From Pelargonium tetragonum (Eukaryota > Streptophyta > Magnoliopsida > Geraniales > Geraniaceae): 64,000 bases of DNA. Shown piece after piece: positions 1 through 14,060 of the stretch. Positions within the stretch are counted from its first letter, which is position 1, and each line of letters begins with the position of its first letter. Made by a program: the position numbers and the translations under genes. The DNA lies in contig JAYMTL010000017.1 of assembly GCA_036897445.1 (NCBI GenBank), forward strand, positions 62,001 through 126,000, written 5' to 3'. Under the pieces are notes generated by a model that had not been told where the DNA came from, ran no database searches, and was given only the letters and a program-made list of their open reading frames with translations.

Positions 1-1030
1 TATAGATAGAGAATATACTTTAACTACCTAAAGAAGCTATGGCAGGAAAGACACTCCAACAGCAACATATGCTACAAGAAGTGTACAGCTAACATCTCCC
101 ACTTTACAAAGACTAAGATAGCTAAGAAGGAAGACTCAGGTAGAACAGAATACAAATAAGATAGAGAAAGCAAAACATCAACTCCAATATATATATATTA
201 CATTACTAAGGTAACTAATAAAATAAAAGAGAGACTCGTACTATAAGTCTAGATAAAACTGTAGAGAATATGGATAACTCTAACTATACTACTAAAGGCT
301 CTTTTGGGTATTCTCTATGGGCTATGGGGAAGATCCTAGCTATAGTGGTACAGATTAGAAGAAGATTAGTACAGGGGTATAGGGTATAGCTAAAAGGACT
401 TGGGGAGGTATAGCGGCTATCAAGATCATGCGGAGTAAGTAAGATAGTAAGATAGCTTTTTATTTAAGAAGGTAAGAAGTCAATAAGAATTTTTTGGTTA
501 TAAAGTCTGTACTATCTATTCTAGAAAACTTTTTACGTTAACCTTCTTCCAGGTAGGCCCCCGTTGGGTTTGTAACCCTCTCTATGGCAGTAACAACTAA
601 AGCGCAGGAGGATAACTAAATAGGAATGAAACTCTCTTACCCATTATCCTTTGCAACTGTCTTACTAACAAAAAAGATCTACAACTCCTAATATAATATA
701 CTAGAATGACTTTAAATTAAATAGATAATACAAAAGCTACGGGTACATGCTACAAAAGACAAGGAATACAAGAATTACAGATATCGAGAGTAGGACTCAT
801 AGGAGTATAGCAACAGTAACTACAAGGCTACAGAGAAACTCTGAAACTCTATAGCAGCTAAAAAGATACAGAATAAGACGGGTACTGGGTATAAGAGAGC
901 GGGTTTAGCTATGAGTAAGGTATAGAAGATAGGTATAGCTCTAAAGAAGTTACAGGAAAGAGTGTAAAAGAAGGTTCAGTTTAGCTTGGATTAAAGGGGT
1001 TTCCAATTTATGAAAGTATAGATAGTAAGT
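1..1030. other. A+G-rich island, no gene recognised
   Basis: The + strand is rich in A and G and reuses words such as GGTATAGC, CTACAAG and AGATAG, unlike the homopolymer-rich background that starts near 1030. A frame from about 725 to 850 stays open for roughly 44 codons and reads as a Lys/Arg/Thr-rich peptide. A second frame of the same strand looks equally protein-like, so this is probably a by-product of purine richness. No start codon, ribosome-binding site or known motif was seen. The same word style recurs at 13.8, 22.0, 47.4 and 57.1 kb. Boundaries are approximate, and the island may begin upstream of the window. Confidence 0.45.
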
Positions 1031-1754
1031 TATGGTGGTATAGAGTACCGGCCTAGCTCTCAGAAAGGTTTTGAGTTTCAGAGCACTCTAATGTAAAAAA
1101 GTACAAGCTTTACCACAAAACGGAAATTTCAATTTATTCAAAGCCTATTCCCAAGTCAAAGTTGTAAGCTTTTCCACTATACGTCACTTTTTATTTGACC
1201 TTATAGAGCTGCTTCCACGAAATTGAAGAATTCCGTTTTGTATAGATGTGAAAGTTACATCTTTGATATTCCAAATTTATCTACTCTATACTATCCTCAG
1301 TAAGTGACTTTAATCGCTTGTTTTTTTATTCACTTTCCAGGATTTTTTCTTTTGTTAACCTAATATAAATTCAAAAGTATTCTAAAAGTTAAGCAAGAAA
1401 CTCTTTTGGAGAAACCTGGTTTATTTAAATATAGCGTTTAGTTCAAGAAAGAAGTAAGCCCTATTGACTCCTGAGAAAATTTTAATATTAATTTGCAATG
1501 GGGATAGGTAAAAGAGCCTGCGAAAAAAAAAAAGTCAATTAGACACTTATAAAATAACCCAAAAGAAATTCAATATGGAATGTCTTAAAAAAGCTTCTTA
1601 CTAATAACAAATAAGTAGGCCAAAATAGAAACGAAGCCCCATTTCCTTTTTAAAGTCGAGAAGAAAATCACTTAAATAAAGAGGAGTTTATCGTCTAATA
1701 AAGGCAAGTAGTATCGTAGTACTAAAGCCTGGAGGAATTTTTTTAAAGCTCCTG
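1031..1754. other. AT-rich intergenic background
   Basis: This is homopolymer-rich filler without a supported gene. I looked for tRNA arms, rRNA landmarks and long open frames and found none. It leads directly into the tRNA-Gln-derived sequence. Confidence 0.5.
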
Positions 1755-1826
1755 TAGAGTATAGCCAAGTGGTAAAGCACCGATTCAAATAATCGGAATG
1801 CAAAGGTTCGAACCCTTTGACTCCGT
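1755..1826 (+). pseudogene. tRNA-Gln-derived pseudogene (plant mitochondrial type)
   Basis: The sequence follows the layout of plant mitochondrial trnQ(UUG) as I remember it. It has the D-arm core TAGCCAAGTGGTAAAGCA, the variable region ATGC, and a perfect 5-bp T-stem AAAGG/CCTTT around the loop TTCGAAC. The anticodon stem CCGAT/ATCGG is intact, but the seven loop bases (1785-1791) read TCAAATA instead of the expected TTTTGGT. Position 33 is therefore C rather than the invariant T, and no Gln anticodon remains. The acceptor stem is also damaged: T1-G72 is a wobble, A2-C71 and A7-G66 do not pair. A working tRNA is unlikely unless the transcript is heavily edited. The relic is important for taxonomy because the T-arm and D-arm match land-plant-type mitochondrial trnQ better than other tRNAs I know. 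No neighbouring gene exists within several kilobases. Confidence 0.75.
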
Positions 1827-4800
1827 GAGAGTAACGAGTCAAATCTAAAAAGTCAAGCATAAAGGGACTTTCTTACTAGTTTAAATAGAAACGAAAAGAA
1901 TTTAATGCCCTCCGGTCAAGATTACTCTGAAAGTAACAAAAACGCTAGTATCCGAAAGAGTTCTACTGACTTCATTTAACAGGAAGTCGTTTCTACTATA
2001 TACTAGCTTAATTGCGATAAATTAAATAAAAGATACAAAGCAACGAAGTTTAGTCTCAAACTAGGCTTATAGCGCGGCTACTAAGATTCATTACCCCTTA
2101 CTGGCAAAAAAAGGACTTAACTGCTAGGATGTTACCGCAAAGTGGGTAGTCAGAGCCCCCTAAAACGACTCATATTTATACTTGCCGACCCTTGCTTTTT
2201 TTTTTGCTCTATATTAGATACCACTTTTTTTGTATTCCTGCTTTGACTTTTTAGAGTTTAAAGAGAACCCCAGTTATAGCGCATAGGGCGTTTTTGAAGC
2301 CTTTCTTTTATAAATTAGGAATGCAATCTAGTTAAGTAATACCCGAGCCACAATCTCGTTGGGATTTAGACTGAAGTTAGAGTTCCGTGATGAAGGGTAT
2401 CCTTTAACGCACGAGTTATTAACTCTCTGCAAATCTGGGGATTTTTCTAGTAGTTTGATGCGTTTAGACAGTCATGTCCAGGCGGTTTAAGGTGAAGCTT
2501 TTTCTATTGCTTCAATTGGACTAATCTTTAATTAATCTTACTTTTAGAGTAGCTTAAAGCTAGGATAGGGCACTTTCTTTTATCCTTCCACTATTTCTAT
2601 ATACTACAAACTCACTAAAAATGAAGGAAGGGGTTCTACATTCCAAAACTAAAAAACCCAAAAGTACTTGAAACAGTACGCAGTCTACGTAACCATATGA
2701 TCTGAGACCCCTTTTTAAAGTATAATCAAGCAAAGATTTTTATAATGAGACCCTACAATAGGGCCCACACAGAAATTTTTAGAATCAAAATTCTAAGGCC
2801 TTTTTTATGCACTAAAACTTTTTTTATAAGCCTCCTTTTTCCCCATATATTATTGCATAGCTTCTTTCTTAAAAAAGAAACCTACTTTTTTGTAACACCT
2901 AAAATTCTATTTCTTTGAAAGGTATATCTTTACATACTTATTACAGAAGGGCTTATCCTATCACTGAGCCCCCACTTCTTATATGGGGTATTTAAGAACT
3001 TTTAGTATTACAATTAGTAAGTAAAGAGGGATTCCTTAATATCTTGGGAATACCTCAAGCAAAGTAAGATAAAATTTTCCTTTGAAAAGTTCCCCATTCT
3101 TTCTTATGGACTCTTTCTAAATTCTTAGTAGTAAAGTGTCCTATATCACACAAGGGGGCACCCCCGGGTCACAATTTATACCAATTTCTTTATTTAACTA
3201 AAAAAAGGATACAGAAATTCAGATTCTTGAATTTTTAAAAGGATCTAAAAGGAGCCCCCACTATCTAACAGAAGTATCGCAGACGAATTTGCAGGACCCT
3301 AAAGTATACCTTTACTCAAAATCTCTATGGGGCAAAAGAACGGGTATTCTATTATAACCTTAACAAAGAGAAGAAAAACTTATAACAGAATTGAGCCATA
3401 CTAAGAAAGAAAACTAGGAAAGCTTCTCTTAATGAGAAGCTAGGTAAACCCGTAAGAATTTTCCATATTGAAAAGGTATGCATTATACTCTATTGTACAT
3501 AGTGTGGTAATTTTCTAGGACATTCTTGTAATAAAGAAGAGGCGTGATGAATATAATCCACAAGAAAATCTAAGTTTTTCCGGGGTTCCTGGACTAAAAT
3601 AGTATAAGTTAGACTTATGTTGCATTCAAATTAGAGAAGTAGATAAGGTCTATAAATTAAGCACACAACACTGACCCCTTAATTAGATTAAAATATAGGA
3701 CAAGCTCCATATCGACTCGCAAAAGAAATGTTTTGATTTTTTCAAATTCTGGCTCCACTCGGTCAGGGGGGCTTCACAACATGACTAGAGAATCATTAAA
3801 AAGTCTAAACTTACTCGAGAATCTCACTTTACAAAGATAGAGAGTACAAAGGCTCCAATAGTAGCTATGCCCCTTAATAGGAGTATCTAGAACTAAAAGA
3901 CAAGTAATAAAAAACCCCGCCACCCCTAGGACACTTATTACCAACCAAGACAGGTCTAGTTATGAGGAAAGGCGTAGATGTAAGAAAGAGTTTAAGCGAG
4001 AGTGATAGGAGTTTGAACTTATTTATTCCCTCTAGGTCTTCATTAGATAATGCCTAAAGAATTAGAATGAAACTTATTAAGTCACAGGGAGCTTTTAAAC
4101 TGTAAAGGTCTTTTCCTTATAGATTAAAAACCTAGACAGACTTTTTCTAAGTAAGTTAAATGGAAAGAAAAAGTTTGAGCTAAGAATGTAAGAAAATTTT
4201 GTGTCTATTAACTATTAAGTATAGATACTCATTAAACTATATAGCATTCCCCTTCCTCCAGAGGCCCCCAGTAGAAAAAGATCCTATATTTTCTCGGGTT
4301 TGATCCTCTTTTAACATAAAGAAGAATACTATAACTAAAATGCCCAAGAAATTGATTAAAAGTACAGCCAGAGTCAGGGTAAGCGCGGGTTGTAAGAGTG
4401 AGGGCATAGCTCATAAGACGTGTATGAAGGTTATTATGAAGATACTTTGTTTTTTAGGTAGGAGATACAGAACTAAGTAAGTATCTTGCTTTTCTGTTTC
4501 CGATTATCACTATACTATCAAATAGTAAGGAGTTGCTAAGTCCTGGGTAAGTTCTCTAAGTAGGAACTCTAAATCTAAATAAAATGGACAATACAATAGG
4601 TGTTTATTAACTATAATGCTAAGACTCACAAGGGTTTTCCAAAAGAAAAGTATGAGTATAGAGGAAGTAGGGGTGTTCGCTCTAAAGAAAAAGTTCTTGG
4701 GAGAGTAAGCAGATACCGGTTTATAGGGACAGTACTATCATATATACTAAAAGAAATTCCATCCCTTGGTACCCCTACAGTCAGGTAGACTTACTTACCC

Positions 4801-7800
4801 ATTCCACTAAGGGTTCCTCTCCTCTAGGTGGTAGTAACAACAAAACACACAAAGAATCGTCCTGTACAATTCTAACTGGTGTCTTTATCTATTAATATTA
4901 AGTAATATCAATCAAATCAAATCTAAGATAGAAATAGAAAATATAGAATAGTCATAAAAGAGTAACAAGCTAGGTACAGTGGTATATCCCCTAAGGTATA
5001 TAGAGTTTAAAATCAAAGCTACGGGCATCTTGAAGAAGAGTCTAGCTATGAATAAGGAAGGTCTTATAGGTATTATGAAAGTTATGAAAGCAAATAAATA
5101 GGAAGTTTTGGCGTACGTAGATATATTCAACAAACCTATATAAAAAAGTTCGTAAGTAGTGTTGACCATAGCAAAAAGCTGTAACTGATTACCTTTTTAT
5201 GTTCGCCTAATAAATTATCTATATTGGGATAAATACGTTTAGTGTCCCTGTGATTCAATTACCAATGCAATCCTAGTTAAGAATTCCTAAGGAGAAAAAA
5301 AGATATATAAGGGTCTAGTCATAGGGGTCACTGGGAGTTTTTATAAGACGAGGGAAGTCCCTTTTATTTAAACAACTTTTCTTTTTCTTAGGCTTGCTCC
5401 TTCATAGTGGAACTCTCTTAGCTTTATGAATTTACCAAAGTGAAAGTTCAATAAGTCAGCAAGACAAGATTCTAGGGTTTTTCAGGAACTTTTTTATTTA
5501 GTAAGCCGCATTCCCCATACAAGTTATAACTAAGCTCCTTCTAGATATCTAGCAAATAAATCCCAAAAAGGAACTTCAGTAAAAACCTGTAATTACATTT
5601 GATCCGTGTCAAACTCCATGTTATATGTTAATTAAAAGACTTGTTTGTAAGCTTTTACCTTTTGAAATTGCTCACTCTATTAGGTAAGGGACCTGAAGAG
5701 CGTCTCTTCTAGTTATTCGGATTCCAAAGCAACTCAAGTACCCTTCTTAGTAATAAAAACCTTGGGGAAGTTCCATTTTAACAGATGTTTTCACCTGCCT
5801 TTTATCTTTATCTTGTTTTACTTTACAGAATTAGAGTCTTAACAACTAGCAAAAACTTCCTTAAAAGCTAAGTACAAAAGGAAGGATTTTTTTTAGAGTG
5901 GGAGTAATAAATCTCTGTAAGAAATTTATAAAAGCAGAAAGACTGAATATTACAATTTATAAGATAAGTTCTTTTAGCTTACAGAGAAAAATTCATAAAC
6001 CAATCACACGCAAAAGGATGAATATGTACCAAAATCCTGGAAAAACTATTCGATCTAATTTATAGGTGTGGAGTTACAGCCACTTAAAGTCAGAGTCTTG
6101 TGCTAGCTAGAATTAGTACAAGCTGCAAGAGTAAAGAGTAAGGCCCCTGGGGCAGGTATAATAGCTAAGAGGAAGGCATATAAAGCATAAGAACTCTACT
6201 ACAAAAGAAACGAAAAAGGGAATTCTTAAAAGGAAGGGTTGCTCTTGTGTTCCTCTGTTTCCAGTCCAGTAAAGAAGTAAGTTTTATGGATGTCTTAGGA
6301 TTTAAAGCATTCTAAAGGCGAGCACTTACCCCGAAGTTCCCTCAAATTCTAGAGAAACCTATGAACTTGCTCATGGAACCCATTTAACAAACCAAAAGAA
6401 TCTTAGACTAAAATCAAGTCAATTCTGTAACAAACTCCTCCAAGAACCAACCCTTTCTAAGGGTGTTTCAGGGCCCAAGGGGCCCCCCTCAGTTAATCTT
6501 AAACAGAAAAATTCACTATATCTTTTATTGTAATACAGGTATTTCGACTTATCTACCTCGTCAATTTAGAAAATGGATATTAAGAAGCTTTTTACAGCGT
6601 TTTTTGAACTAACAAAGGGTTACCCCTGCTATTCCGGTAACTACTGCTGGTAATTACAACCTTAGCGTTTAGCTTGATATACTAGGTCAAATCCGAGTAG
6701 AGTGTGTATCTAGTAGGAATCTCTTGACAAAAAGTGCGTAACTCTTAAACAAGGGCATCCTAATAGATGATATACAAAATTGCTTTGTGATTTTCTTACT
6801 TACTTTTTTGTAACGGGTTTCCTTTGTTAAATTTTATAGTGTTACCTCTTATTAGTCTCCTGTTCCTAGTTAGGCGTTTTTTAATAAAGGATATTACTTA
6901 GCGGAGTTTATAAAGAATTAACCTGCCTTTGACCTTAGTCTATTTCGTTATCCCGTAGGGGTCACTTTTATTTAGGGCCCTAGGCACAAGACTGATAAAA
7001 AAGACTCAGATGGTTTAAATTAAAAAAGAAGATTTGACTCAAAGGAAAATTAGGAGTTGGGATTTATGAAAATGGGTAATCCAAGAGGCACCCACTCTTA
7101 CTAACTCAGAGTTATATAAAAATTCGCGAAAAGCCAGAATCGATATATAAGGTTTCTTGTAAAGTAAAGGAGCTCCTCCCTATAACTTTAAAGAAAGAGT
7201 GCTTTAGAGGCCTAAAAAGGGGCCCTAAAATTCTAAGGAATAAGGTCCCTTTACTATACAATACTCAATACTAGAAAGAAATATTAAAATCCTCTTTTGG
7301 TTGCTCTATATAAATATATATAATGAATCTTACAGTATAGAATATAGTTATATAGGGCCGGATTACAAAAAAAGTATACTGAGTTAGGTTAGGCTGCCAG
7401 GGACTCTTAATTAAAGGGATACACCTTATACACGACTCCTAGATACTACAGAGAAAAGAAATGAGTTAAGGCGGGTTTTTTCATTTCAACTAACAAGGGG
7501 CTCAACAAAAGTAAAGTTTTCTTAGGATAAATTTTGTCAGAACATTTAAGACTCCTTTAGGGCAAAGAAAATTCTAGGTTGAAAAGTAGACTTATTATAT
7601 AAGAAATTGGAATGAAAAGCATAAAATTTTCATCTAGTATCTTTAATTTCAGAGAAATATGAAGTAGTTAATAATTCGTGTTACAAAAAAGTAAGAGGAG
7701 AGATAGAGTAAGGCTAGGTCTCTTTTGCTAGATTTTGGTGATAAAGGAAGAACTTTTTCCTTAGTGTTTTATGCTATATGTTACTGGCTAAGCTAAAGAT

Positions 7801-10800
7801 TTAATAAAGGCTTTTACGTTTATAGGTTATTTTTGGCTAATCGAGGTTATCCCGGTGTACAAGAAACTCTTTTTTATAGAATGAAATGAAGTATTCTATT
7901 CCATCTGCTCTATTATTAATATAAAAAAGCAAGGTAGAAGGTGTAAAAGGGGTTTTTAGGGATCTCCTTACTTTGACTTTTTATGTTAACGAATATCTAT
8001 AAACTATGAAAAAAGAAAGTAGGGTTCAACATTGCCTTTGGCTCTAAATCTAAAGATGCTTTTATCAATTACTAGTACTAGTATAGGTCCTTCCGGAACC
8101 CCTTATATAGTTTATAAAAGAATAATCTATAAAAAAATTGCGAACATAAGCAGAAACTAAAATCTAAGTTACTTTTTTTTAACAGGAAAGACTATATATA
8201 ATAGGGTAATAAATTTTTCGAGGCGGAATGCTAGTCTATAAGTAATATAGGGTATCCTATATACTTGAGGGGAACCTACACTTAGGACAGCTTTAACTAA
8301 CTTGCTTTCTTTACAGGGATTTTCTATTTATCCCCTTTTGGTAATGGGCATAGCTTATAACTTTCACTAAGAGGCTCCTCCTTAAGAGGGCGGATTCCTA
8401 TAATTATGAGATAGATGACTAAATTTTTATCGACTACTCTTTCCTGCTTTAAACTGCTGGTATAGGATTTCTATAGAAGCCCCAGTGTCTTACCTAGTTA
8501 ATCTAATGAGGACATACCTATACTACGGGTTAATTACTCCATCTCAAAGAGGGATTCTGTGCGAAGGGCCCGCAAATAAACATGCATCATTGGATCTATT
8601 ACAAATTTCTAGTTGTTGGTAAATAATGACTGAAATAGAACTCTTATAAAAGGTTGCACAAAAGTCTGGGTCACAAGATATAGATTAAAACCAAGGAGTG
8701 GTTTTAGCTTCTCTCTTAAATTTTGACTTTAGCAAGGATTTTTGGTAATAATTAAGAAAGGGGAAGAGTAAACAGCAAGATCTAAGAGTTTTTATGACAG
8801 ATGGGCCCTTTTTAGGCTTCTCACAGGACTTAAACTGGAGCAGTTTTCCCTATAAAATAGAAGGCAGATTCTGACTGAGTAGGGCGTCCCTCAAATAAGA
8901 GAAGATTCAGCCTAAGATTTTTTTATAAGCCGGGTTTTTTGGAAGTCTTTATGCTATATAGAGTTTCTTTTTGAGGTTGATTAGAAAAAAATTGTTGTGG
9001 TAGCTAGGGTAAGGAGTTGCTTATCTGCGATACCTTTGTTTCATTTACTAGAGCAACTAAGCTTAAGTAGGAGCGCTTTTAAAGTTTTTCTTATTGACTC
9101 GTCCTAGTGTATTTAATTCCAAGGATAGAGGTTCCCCTCTGCTTTTTTTTTTCTGAGGGAGCTGCCTTATAAAAAGTCTATATAGAAGTATATATTTCCT
9201 TACCCCTATCGTAGTACTTCGTAGTTTGGCGCCTCTAAGCGGGCTGTCTGCTTTTTACTCTGAAAAGTGAACCCGAGGAGTATCCTGTAATATTGGTACT
9301 AAAATCAAGCTTTACTTTATACTAGGAATCCAACATCTGTATCTTAGTTTAGTTAATGACTTACGCTTAAAGACCAATACCGACAACAAAAGTTTAACTA
9401 AACTTCCTTTATTAACTGGAAGTTTTTAGCCTCAATGCCCACATTCCCTAACAACCCGAGTGAAAGGAACACAAGAATACGCAAGTCCTAATCCCACCTA
9501 TGATAATAAACGAAACTAATAAAGGATCCCTTAACCGCTTTATTTTTAATAAATGTTATTAACTTTAGGCCTTCTTCTTGATTGGAAACAAAGTAACTTT
9601 AGGAACAACTCCTCAAATCAAAAGGGCCCTCTTCTTACTACCAAATAGGTTTCCAAAAAGACGACCCACAATCTAAAAGTTAAACCCTTAAAAAGAGAGA
9701 GCCTGACGAAAAAGGAGCTTTTCAAACGAAACTTGGTTTATAGGAATCCAGTAATATCTTATTAAAAATACGAATAAGGAGGTATTGGAGCCGGTTGCTG
9801 CTCCGGTAGTTAATATGGAGCTTCTACAAGTTCAAGCTGTTTCCACACGATCTCTTAACTTTTGCTTTATTAGTCATCGCATAGTTTTTTCTTTATTTCC
9901 CGGATTTTGCCTTTTTTCTAAAAATGTATAAGGTAGTTCGTTGTAGAATAAATAAGAATAGGTAGGTTGTTATCTTATAAAAAATCTCGCGAGTTATGCA
10001 TATGAGTAAAAACCAGTGCGGAAAAGTAAACTGAAGCTACTAAAAAGCAAACAGATATAGAGGCCCTATATAGCGCAAATTTTTCAAACAAAAAAAGGGT
10101 TTTGAATTTAAAGAACTGAAGTTGTCTACAAGGAAATTTTCTTTAAAATTCTTTGTTTGACTTTCTTTTCTATTGGATTAACGCCCCTAAAAAGAATAGA
10201 GCAGCGCTCTTTATATTTACAAAGTGCGTAAGTAACCTAGCTTTTTCTTATAAAAACTTCTAAATTCGTTGCAAAAAAGAAGAAGGAAGAAGATACACAA
10301 TGCTTTACCGGGAACATCCTAATGGAAATAAAAATCTTATAAATAAAGCTACAAAACCCCTTTTGTCAAAAAAATAGACCTAAATTTACCTTTTGCTCAA
10401 GCTCTTTCTATCTATTCTTTACTTAAAATAAAACTCAGTGCTTCCATTTACAAATAAAAAATGCACGCTTCCTTGCTTGCCTAACAGAATAGTCTTAACT
10501 AAGTTCTTGTTATTTTCTTATACAAGGAGTGCCCTTAAAAGTGTAACTCTGGCACTTGCTCTCTCCTGAGTAAAGCAGTTTTGTACACCTTGTTACTTGA
10601 GGTTTCTAGAGCTCTCCGTATATTCAGTAAATAAGAGACTTCATATAGCGAATACTCTATATATATATAATCGAAAAAAAAAAGTTCCGGGCGAGAATTT
10701 CCCGCTTTGTTGGCTGTTTGAAGCTTTAATCGTTTTAATTCCTCGACACAAGAATCCTGAGAGCGTTTTGACAATTTAGTTGATATGCCCAAAGGTCCCC

Positions 10801-13740
10801 AGGGGTTTTTGAAATCTATCGAAGGTATCCCATAACGGAGTTAACAAAATAGGAGTCCCCGGTCTTAAACCTATCCTTTATCTTTATACTTTAATAAGAG
10901 TTTAGTTTTTTAGTTAAGGGTCTAACTAGGATAAGTATAAGAATTAATAAAAAGGAACCAGAATTTTTCTATGTAATTAGTTATTTCAATTTTTAGTGTA
11001 TTAATTCAAGCAGCTCTTCTAAAAAGAGAAGTCTCGCCTTAAGAGAGATTCTACTTAGCTTTTGAATCAAGAATTCCTATAGCGGTAACTGCTGTATGTA
11101 TCCTGTATTTGACTATCGACTTTCATTTAAGAGGGCCTTGTTTACTCATATAAAAGGGATTTCTTGGTTGTGAATTCTTAGTCAATTATACGGGAAGCCC
11201 CTCTGCTATTAGCTTTGGTTACTCTTACTTTTTTTGGTTTCTTTTCTTTGTTATGATATAAGTTCTGAAAAAAAAAGATTCCGAGGGATTCCTTAATTCA
11301 TTCTAAATTTAGAGCAGAGGGGGATGCCTTTTTCTAAGGTTTATGCAACTAGTAGTTTTTACCCTTTGAAACTGAAGTCGTTTTAACAAGATAAATAAGG
11401 GCTCCTTCTTTTGACGAGTACTGCAATATTCACCCGGGTTACGCTGTCTTAGGACTCGCTATACCTTTGTAAAAGAAAAGATGTTCTAACTAATGAGCAC
11501 AAAGTTTCTATAAAATTCAAGTCATTTAGTTCTTGAAAGTAAAGTAGTAATTTCATACTAGGAGAATCCAGCAGGGAAAACCCGCATATAAACTAAGAGC
11601 TCAGCCTAAAGCGTAAGGACTAGATAGTGCATAAAGGGCAAGTACAGATAATACTAACTAACTTATGGAAGTCGAAAGGCTTTAGGTATCCCGTTTATCT
11701 CAGGTAAAAAAAAAAGAAAGAAAATTGCGAAGCCCTTTGTTTTTTTGCCATATCTATTAAACTTTGAACTTTAGTTTGCAAGGCTTTGATTTAAGAAAAA
11801 AAGACAAGTAAAAAGGAAAATCTCTTGGAGTATTATAGGAGCTCCCTTTTCAACTTGACTATTATAGCAGAACTCGAGAACTCTCTTTATAAGTTATAAG
11901 ATCCGCTATACCTGAAAAAGGTTGTGTGATGAAAAGAAACTTGTCAAGCTTTAACAATGTTAATAAATTAATAAAAACTTGCTAAGAAGTAAGGCCATCC
12001 TCTTTTTGATCTTAGGACTACCCCTAAAAACTCGGAAAGGCTTTGATTAGAAAACTAGAGTTATGCTCTACTTTATCTAGAGTCAAACGGGCCCATTAGC
12101 ATCTCGTTTTCTTAAGAAGCGGACGTAAGAAAAGGTTAAAGTAAAGGGCTCCATATATAAAGGTAATGGAATATTTTGACTCCTTAAATTCAGGCTTTAT
12201 ATTACGGGTAATAAACAGCAGAAAATTAGAATCTTAAATCCTAGGGAGAATCCTCTTCGAAAGTTAACAAATAAGCGAGGCTATCCACGGATAGGATAAG
12301 AAGTGGTTGCGAGTCTACACCTATTTTGTACCCTTTCCCAACACGAGTTCCTTTGTTTATTCACTTCATTCAAGATATCTAAGTAGCCTTTTGCTAGATT
12401 CAAAAAACCTTCCTTGGGAGTTGGGAAAGCCGTTTTTATAGACTTTTGGATATCCCGATTCAAGCTTTGCTGACCCATTAATTATAACTTTCAGATAAAC
12501 TCTTATAAGAGGTTTGACTGTCCTAGTATATAGAAATTTAATAAATATCCTAGAGTGCTATCCTTTTGAACCCTCACCTCGTATAACTTTCTGGGGCATG
12601 TGGCTTATTTGGGGTGTATACTTTCAGGTGTGTAGTATTTACGGAAATACGGGAACTTTACCATTGCAATTGGCAAAGAATGAAATAAAGAGTTTTCCTG
12701 GTTGAGCAAAGGCCGCTGTCTCGAATACCCTTTTATTCTAAAAGGCCCTCACTAGCTAAAATCTCGCTTGTGCTCCGGATTCAGTAAAAGTCAAAAATTT
12801 CTTGACAAGTAAGCTATCTTCCTTTTTCATTTTGAATCCCCCTCTTTAACCTTTCAAAACCGACCAGAAAATCTCATTAAGTGTTCTTGGTGGGAAAATA
12901 TAAAAAAGAGCTTCAAAGTCTAACTCTCGGCAGAACTCCTTGGTATGACCGGGGTAATTTTAGAAACTAAGTCCGCTTTTAGAGAGATTACAAACTCCTC
13001 AATAGAGAAAAGCTCCTGCTCGATTAGGTTTAACAGTTTTCATCGATCCTATTTTGGCTTACTAAAGAGGGTATACAATCAATTAAGGCGGGAGCGTGCC
13101 CTTTTAGGAGTAGCGGTATAAAAAAGAAAAAGGTTGCGGGTAACACTTCAGAAGTCTTTGTAAATATGTGGGAACAGAAGGAGTTCCTAAAGAACAAACT
13201 TTTATTTAGAGCGAGGCCTTAATGCATTAAATCAAGGGAATTGCACACAATAAGTTTTTCTTTTGGGATCTAACATTACTAAAAAAAAGAGAACGGCTTT
13301 GCTTTTTAATGAAGCGAGGAATCTAAAGAAGAATTGTTACAAGCAAGGTAAGGGCAGGAAATCCTATTTCATTAAGAAGTTCCAAGGATCCTTATACTTA
13401 GAAAGTGGGAAAAAGCCCCTGACAGTCTAAAGTACAAATAAGTTTCCAATAAAAAAACGAATTTCGTACAAGCAAAAGTCAGAGTCTCCGGGTCGCTTCA
13501 TTTATTATGTTAAGCGTTTTCAAGCACCTCGGAGGATACAAAAGGGAGTTTGGAAATTTCTCTTTTTTTTGAATTATACGCTTCTTAAAAAAGAGTAGAA
13601 ATTACAATGAAAGAGACTTGACTTTGAAAGGAAATTAAGACAAAGACTACTTATTTATGAGTACTTTCAAGGGAATTCTCCCTTAAAACTTATAATCCAA
13701 CTTAATAGATAAGATTCTTATCTATTCCATAACTAAAACT
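1827..13740. other. Long gene-free AT-rich background
   Basis: Nearly 12 kb hold no supported gene. Open frames are at most 85 codons (complement of 10535-10792 and similar), which is expected by chance at this base composition, and none shows a family motif. What it does hold is a scatter of short purine-pyrimidine palindromes: GGGCCC at 2761, 6471, 6480, 6975, 7220, 8566, 8803, 9624 and 12089, GGAGCTCC at 7170 and 11837, and TTCGCGAA near 7121 and CTCGCGAG near 9967. I saw no promoter or terminator that could be tied to a transcript. Confidence 0.5.
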
Positions 13741-14060
13741 AAAAAGACTATAGAAGATTACAGCCAGACTAAGACAGGGAATACAAAGAAGCATTGGAAG
13801 AATAAGCTCCATAATACAGGGGCCCATATGCCCTACAACAAGAAGAAAGTACTACTCTGTAAGTCTATTTCGTTTCACTCCTCTCAAGAAAGGTATAGCT
13901 ACAAAGACTAATAAGAAAGCTAGAACAGAAGCAGGTGGAGGTATTCTGAAAGTCATTTGTTTCCTACAATTTATATCAATAAAGAAAGTAGATGTATAGC
14001 TGCGCGGGGGTTCGTGTTCCTTCTAGGTTTCAAATTCCAAATAAAAGCGGGAATATAGAA
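13741..14060 (+). other. A-rich island with an 81-codon open frame lacking ATG
   Basis: Word use changes here from the surrounding background. A + strand frame is open from 13754 to 13996 and closes with TAG at 13997-13999. It contains no ATG. The translation is basic in its middle and contains a Gly-rich stretch (EAGGGIL), but I recognise no domain. Open runs of about 80 codons are expected many times by chance in 64 kb at this stop density, so I do not call a gene. The word GGTATAGCTACAAAG also occurs in similar form in other islands (about 0.4, 20.1 and 22.0 kb), which supports a shared origin of the islands more than a coding function. Confidence 0.35.
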